DNA of 9,251 bases, from assembly GCA_028819955.1 (NCBI GenBank), contig JAPPKP010000031.1, forward strand, positions 1 through 9,251. The letters run 5' to 3'. Below are positions 6,843-9,251 of this stretch, one piece after another. The position numbers were made by a program, and so were the translations under genes. The DNA comes from Rhodospirillaceae bacterium (GTDB lineage Bacteria > Pseudomonadota > Alphaproteobacteria > UBA828). The notes beneath the pieces were generated by a model. It was not told where the DNA came from and made no database searches. It saw only the letters and a program-made list of their open reading frames with translations. Position 1 is the first letter of the stretch; each line of letters begins with the position of its first letter.

Positions 6843-6899
6843 GGTTAACGCGCGAACGGGCAAGCTTCCGCAACTCTCGGGACGCGAGGGCAGAACCAC

Positions 6900-7922
6900 A
6901 TGACCCTGCAGCAGGTTCCCGTTATCGACATCGCGCCGTTCCTCGGCGGAGAACGCGACGGCAAAGCGCGAGCGGCAGCCGAGGTCAAGCAGGCGTGTGA
7001 GGATATCGGCTTCTTCGTCATCACCGGCCACGGGGTTGACCCGGCCCTGACCAGGGCGACCTACGACGTCAGTCGGCAATTCTTCGATCTTCCGTTGCAA
7101 GAGAAGATGACGATCGAGCGCTGGGCGGACGACGTCATCAGGGGCTACAGCCCGGCCCTGAAGGAGTGTCTGGCCGAAAGCCGCGGCGAGCGAGGACCGG
7201 GGGATCTCAAGGAATCGCTGACCGTCGGCCCGCCGTTCGTGCCGGACGAGCCCTACTACTTCTGCGCCGAGGCCGGCCAGCACTTCGTCGAGAACCGCTG
7301 GCCATCGCGACCTGCCGATCTCAAGGAGACGTGGATCGCGTATTGGGACGCGATGGAGCAGCTTGCCTTCACGCTCATGCGCATCTTTGCCTGTGCCCTC
7401 GACCTCGGCGAAGACTATTTCGATACGCGAGTCGACAAGCACGTCAGCCAGTTCCGGGTGCTCAACTACCCGGACCAGCCGGCCCCGCCCCTGGAGAACC
7501 AGTTCCGTGCCAGCGCGCATTCCGATTTCGGCGCCTGCACGATCTGCTGGATCGAAGACAAGCCCGGCGGCCTCCAGGCCATGAACCGAGACGGCGAGTG
7601 GGTGGACGTGCCGGTCGTGCCCAACGCCTTCAGCATCAATCTCGGCGACCAGATGCAGATGTGGACCAACGACATGTGGGTTTCCACCCTGCACCGGGTC
7701 GTCAACCCGCCGCGGAACAAGGCGAACGACAGCCGCCGGCAGTCGATGATCTTCTTCTTCTATACGAACTACGACAGCATCATCGAATGCTTCCCGGCCT
7801 GTCAGAGCGAGGATAATCCGGCCAAGTACCCGCCGGTCACCACGGGCAAGAACCTGCTCGACAAGTTCCTGATGATGACCGCCATCGGCGCCTCGGGTCA
7901 GCGGGCGTCCGATCGGCCCTAA
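6900..7922 (+). CDS. 2-oxoglutarate/Fe(II)-dependent oxygenase, isopenicillin N synthase-like family
   Basis: This 340-residue cytoplasmic protein has an N-terminal DIOX_N-type domain (VPVIDIAPF at 6-14, ACEDIGFFVITGHGV at 32-46, and a FFDLPLQEK segment at 61-69). A C-terminal 2OG-Fe(II) double-stranded beta helix follows. The iron ligands are His207 and Asp209 in SAHSDFG and His265 in STLHRVVNP. The 2-oxoglutarate-binding Arg-x-Ser is Arg280/Ser282 in SRRQSM. All key residues are present, so it should be active. Family members hydroxylate, desaturate or ring-close small molecules using O2 and 2-oxoglutarate; the IPNS resemblance is to the fold, and the substrate cannot be inferred. GAGGG lies nine bases before the ATG. 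It sits between a periplasmic cytochrome and a periplasmic binding protein, so it probably works on the imported compound or a breakdown product. An Asn/Ser-containing loop with KAND before the Arg-x-Ser is unremarkable. Confidence 0.92.
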   Translation: MTLQQVPVIDIAPFLGGERDGKARAAAEVKQACEDIGFFVITGHGVDPALTRATYDVSRQFFDLPLQEKMTIERWADDVIRGYSPALKECLAESRGERGPGDLKESLTVGPPFVPDEPYYFCAEAGQHFVENRWPSRPADLKETWIAYWDAMEQLAFTLMRIFACALDLGEDYFDTRVDKHVSQFRVLNYPDQPAPPLENQFRASAHSDFGACTICWIEDKPGGLQAMNRDGEWVDVPVVPNAFSINLGDQMQMWTNDMWVSTLHRVVNPPRNKANDSRRQSMIFFFYTNYDSIIECFPACQSEDNPAKYPPVTTGKNLLDKFLMMTAIGASGQRASDRP

Positions 7923-7954
7923 GGCGCCTGGCTGCGCTTCAAGCAACGACCAAG

Positions 7955-7969
7955 GAGCCGTTAAGGCTC
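7955..7969 (+). other. Small inverted repeat before the binding-protein ribosome-binding site
   Basis: GAGCC (7955-7959) and GGCTC (7965-7969) form a 5-bp stem with loop GTTAA. It lies about ten bases before the GGGAGG ribosome-binding site of the binding-protein gene. Such stems between genes often set the relative stability of a highly expressed binding-protein message; here that is only a possibility. Confidence 0.2.
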
Positions 7970-7989
7970 GAAACCCAAGGGAGGCAAAC

Positions 7990-9114
7990 ATGATCGAACG
8001 GGCGAGACTCGCGGTGCTGGCGCTCGCTGCTCTGGCACTGGCGGTGGCCGGCATCTTCGGCCCATCGCCGGCTTCGGCCCAGAAGGACACGTACAAGGTC
8101 TTCGTCAGCGTGGGATTCGAGGGCAACACCTGGATGGACGCGGCGCAGAACCTGATCCGCTCCATGGCCAAGACCAAGGCCTTCAAGGACCGGGTGGAGC
8201 TCAACATGCAATCGGCCCGGGCCGATATCCAGACTCAGATCCAGCAGGTCAACGCCATGGTCCAGGGCGATGCCGACATCATCATTCTGTGGCCGAACTC
8301 GCGCACCGCGCTCAATCGCTCGATCCGTCAAGCGTGCCAGAGGGGCATCATCGTGATGACCTTCGACGCGTCGGTGACCGAGCCCTGCGCCTACCACATC
8401 GGTCTGGATCAGACCTGGGCCGGTGCGGGGCCTGCGGAATATCTGGCCGAGGAACTCGGCGGCAAGGGCAGCATCATCGTCATGGGCGGCTACCCCGGCC
8501 ATTACATCGATCACGCCCGCACCGACGGTGCCATGGAGGTCTTCGCCGCTTATCCCGATATCAGTGTCCTGGTTCATGCCTACAGCAACTGGAACAACGC
8601 GCATGCCAGGCAGGAGCTGACCAAGATCGTCGCCACCCATGGCTGGGACAACATCGACGGGCTGTGGACCCAGGTGGGCTGCTACATGTTCTCGGAAATT
8701 CAGGTCGAGGCCGGCCGGGCGGACAAGCTCGTGCCCTGCGCGGGCAACGGCACCAACGGGCACCGCATCGCAATCGCCGAGCCCGGCACGGTGCCGGGTG
8801 CGCTGGGCATGAAGAGCAGCTCCATGGGCTCGCCCAACTGGCTCGGTGCGTACGCCCTCAAGATCGCCGTGGCCTATGCCGACGGCGGCGCAGAGCCTCC
8901 GCGCTTCACCCAGGTGCCGATGCCTCTGGTCGAGCCCGGCCAGGTCGTGGTGTGCACCAAGGGGACGCGCGAGGAGCTGCTCGAGCGTAACTGCAACACA
9001 TACCATCCCGATCTCGGGGTGCCGCCGAACTACTTCGTCGACGTGTGGCATCCATGGGTGAGTGAGCTCGACTTGTTCTCGGCGCTCGAAGGCAAGGTGC
9101 CGGAAGGTCAGTAG
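7990..9114 (+). CDS. Periplasmic sugar-type ABC transporter substrate-binding protein
   Basis: The protein is 374 residues with a Sec signal peptide: a basic start (MIERAR), a long Ala/Leu core, and a probable cut after ASA at residue 30 (mature QKDTYKVF). There is no lipobox Cys at the cut. The mature part has the two-lobe Peripla_BP_4 / RbsB-like pattern: VFVSVGFEGNTWMDAAQNLI (37-56), IQTQIQQVNAMVQGDADIIILWP (80-102), GIIVMTFDASV (119-129), GKGSIIVMGGYPG (158-170), and a later GLWTQVGCYMFSEIQVEAG lobe. It would capture a small ligand and deliver it to an inner-membrane ABC importer. The mature protein has six Cys (116, 133, 231, 250, 322, 335), many for this group, and disulphides are possible. 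GGGAGG lies seven bases before the ATG. The ATPase and permease genes expected next lie beyond readable sequence. The ligand is unknown; a sugar is only the family default. Confidence 0.92.
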   Translation: MIERARLAVLALAALALAVAGIFGPSPASAQKDTYKVFVSVGFEGNTWMDAAQNLIRSMAKTKAFKDRVELNMQSARADIQTQIQQVNAMVQGDADIIILWPNSRTALNRSIRQACQRGIIVMTFDASVTEPCAYHIGLDQTWAGAGPAEYLAEELGGKGSIIVMGGYPGHYIDHARTDGAMEVFAAYPDISVLVHAYSNWNNAHARQELTKIVATHGWDNIDGLWTQVGCYMFSEIQVEAGRADKLVPCAGNGTNGHRIAIAEPGTVPGALGMKSSSMGSPNWLGAYALKIAVAYADGGAEPPRFTQVPMPLVEPGQVVVCTKGTREELLERNCNTYHPDLGVPPNYFVDVWHPWVSELDLFSALEGKVPEGQ

Positions 9115-9251
9115 TAGAAGGCCTAGCAGGGAGGCACCTTCTGCCGTGGGGGGGGGGGGGCCCCCGGGGCCCCCCCGCCCCCCCCCCCCCGGAGCCCCCC
9201 CCGGGGGGGGCCCGGGCGGGGGCGGGGGGGCGGCCGCCGTGGAGGTGGGCG
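9115..9251. other. Window end: possible start of a next gene, then low-complexity G/C runs
   Basis: After the binding-protein stop there is a second TAG, then AGGGAGG at 9128-9134 and a GTG at 9146-9148, a plausible start for a downstream transporter gene. From 9148 the sequence becomes almost only G and C homopolymers, with runs of 13 G (9148-9160), 13 C (9178-9190) and several of 7-8, until about 9230. This is unlike the rest of the window and looks like unreliable base calling or an assembly end. No coding call is made here. Confidence 0.65.

Noticed and set aside
4578..7922. Penicillin-like biosynthetic cluster (IPNS-like oxygenase near an AAT-like acyltransferase)
   Set aside because: Both families are broad and mostly unrelated to beta-lactams. 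There is no ACV synthetase or other NRPS gene, and the two genes are on opposite strands in a setting of transporter and cytochrome genes that looks catabolic.
6750..9051. Two long minus-strand open frames opposite the oxygenase and binding-protein genes
   Set aside because: No motifs and composition typical of reverse-complement shadows. The plus-strand proteins have intact catalytic motifs, signal peptide and ribosome-binding sites.
9148..9230. G/C-run region as a G-quadruplex or structured regulatory element
   Set aside because: Run lengths and position at the end of the window look like sequencing or assembly noise, and no conclusion about biology is safe.

Overview
The window is GC-rich DNA whose genes have G/C-heavy third codon positions. 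All the intact proteins look like those of a free-living, metabolically versatile Gram-negative bacterium. An alphaproteobacterium is the best guess, based on protein style (AMP-ligase signature, FrnE-type DsbA, rbsB-like binding protein) and codon use. This is an inference; there is no rRNA or other taxonomic marker. I found no tRNA, rRNA, CRISPR array, intact insertion sequence, phage gene or origin.

Left part (1-4031): a class III PLP aminotransferase on + (14-1417) converges on an acyl-CoA synthetase on - (1580-3253, GTG start). The synthetase is divergent from a small cytoplasmic FrnE/DsbA-like thiol oxidoreductase on + (3369-4031), which appears to be translated from a leaderless mRNA. 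These look like ordinary housekeeping or catabolic genes.

Middle (4032-4577): about 546 bases without a convincing gene, visibly lower in GC. It holds a weak terminator-like hairpin, a possible decayed reading frame on -, and two strong hairpins at the 3' end of the next gene.

Right part (4578-9114): a C45-family N-terminal-nucleophile acyltransferase/amidohydrolase on - (4578-5669) diverges from a three-gene + strand series. That series is a periplasmic di-haem cytochrome c (5948-6808), an IPNS-like 2-oxoglutarate/Fe(II) oxygenase (6900-7922) and a periplasmic sugar-type ABC substrate-binding protein (7990-9114). Gaps of 91 and 67 bases, each with a ribosome-binding site, fit an operon. Together they suggest uptake and oxidative or hydrolytic processing of an unidentified small molecule. 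The ABC ATPase and permease, and the dehydrogenase that would feed the cytochrome, are not in the window; the transporter genes would be expected just downstream.

The last ~100 bases (from about 9148) are almost pure G and C homopolymer runs and look like unreliable contig-end sequence, so anything beyond the binding protein cannot be read. The most interesting points are the divergent Ntn-hydrolase / cytochrome-oxygenase-transporter module, the leaderless thiol oxidoreductase, the 12-bp hairpin directly upstream of the cytochrome ribosome-binding site, and the open frame running past the Ntn-hydrolase stop codon. I see no clear evidence of an entirely new system.
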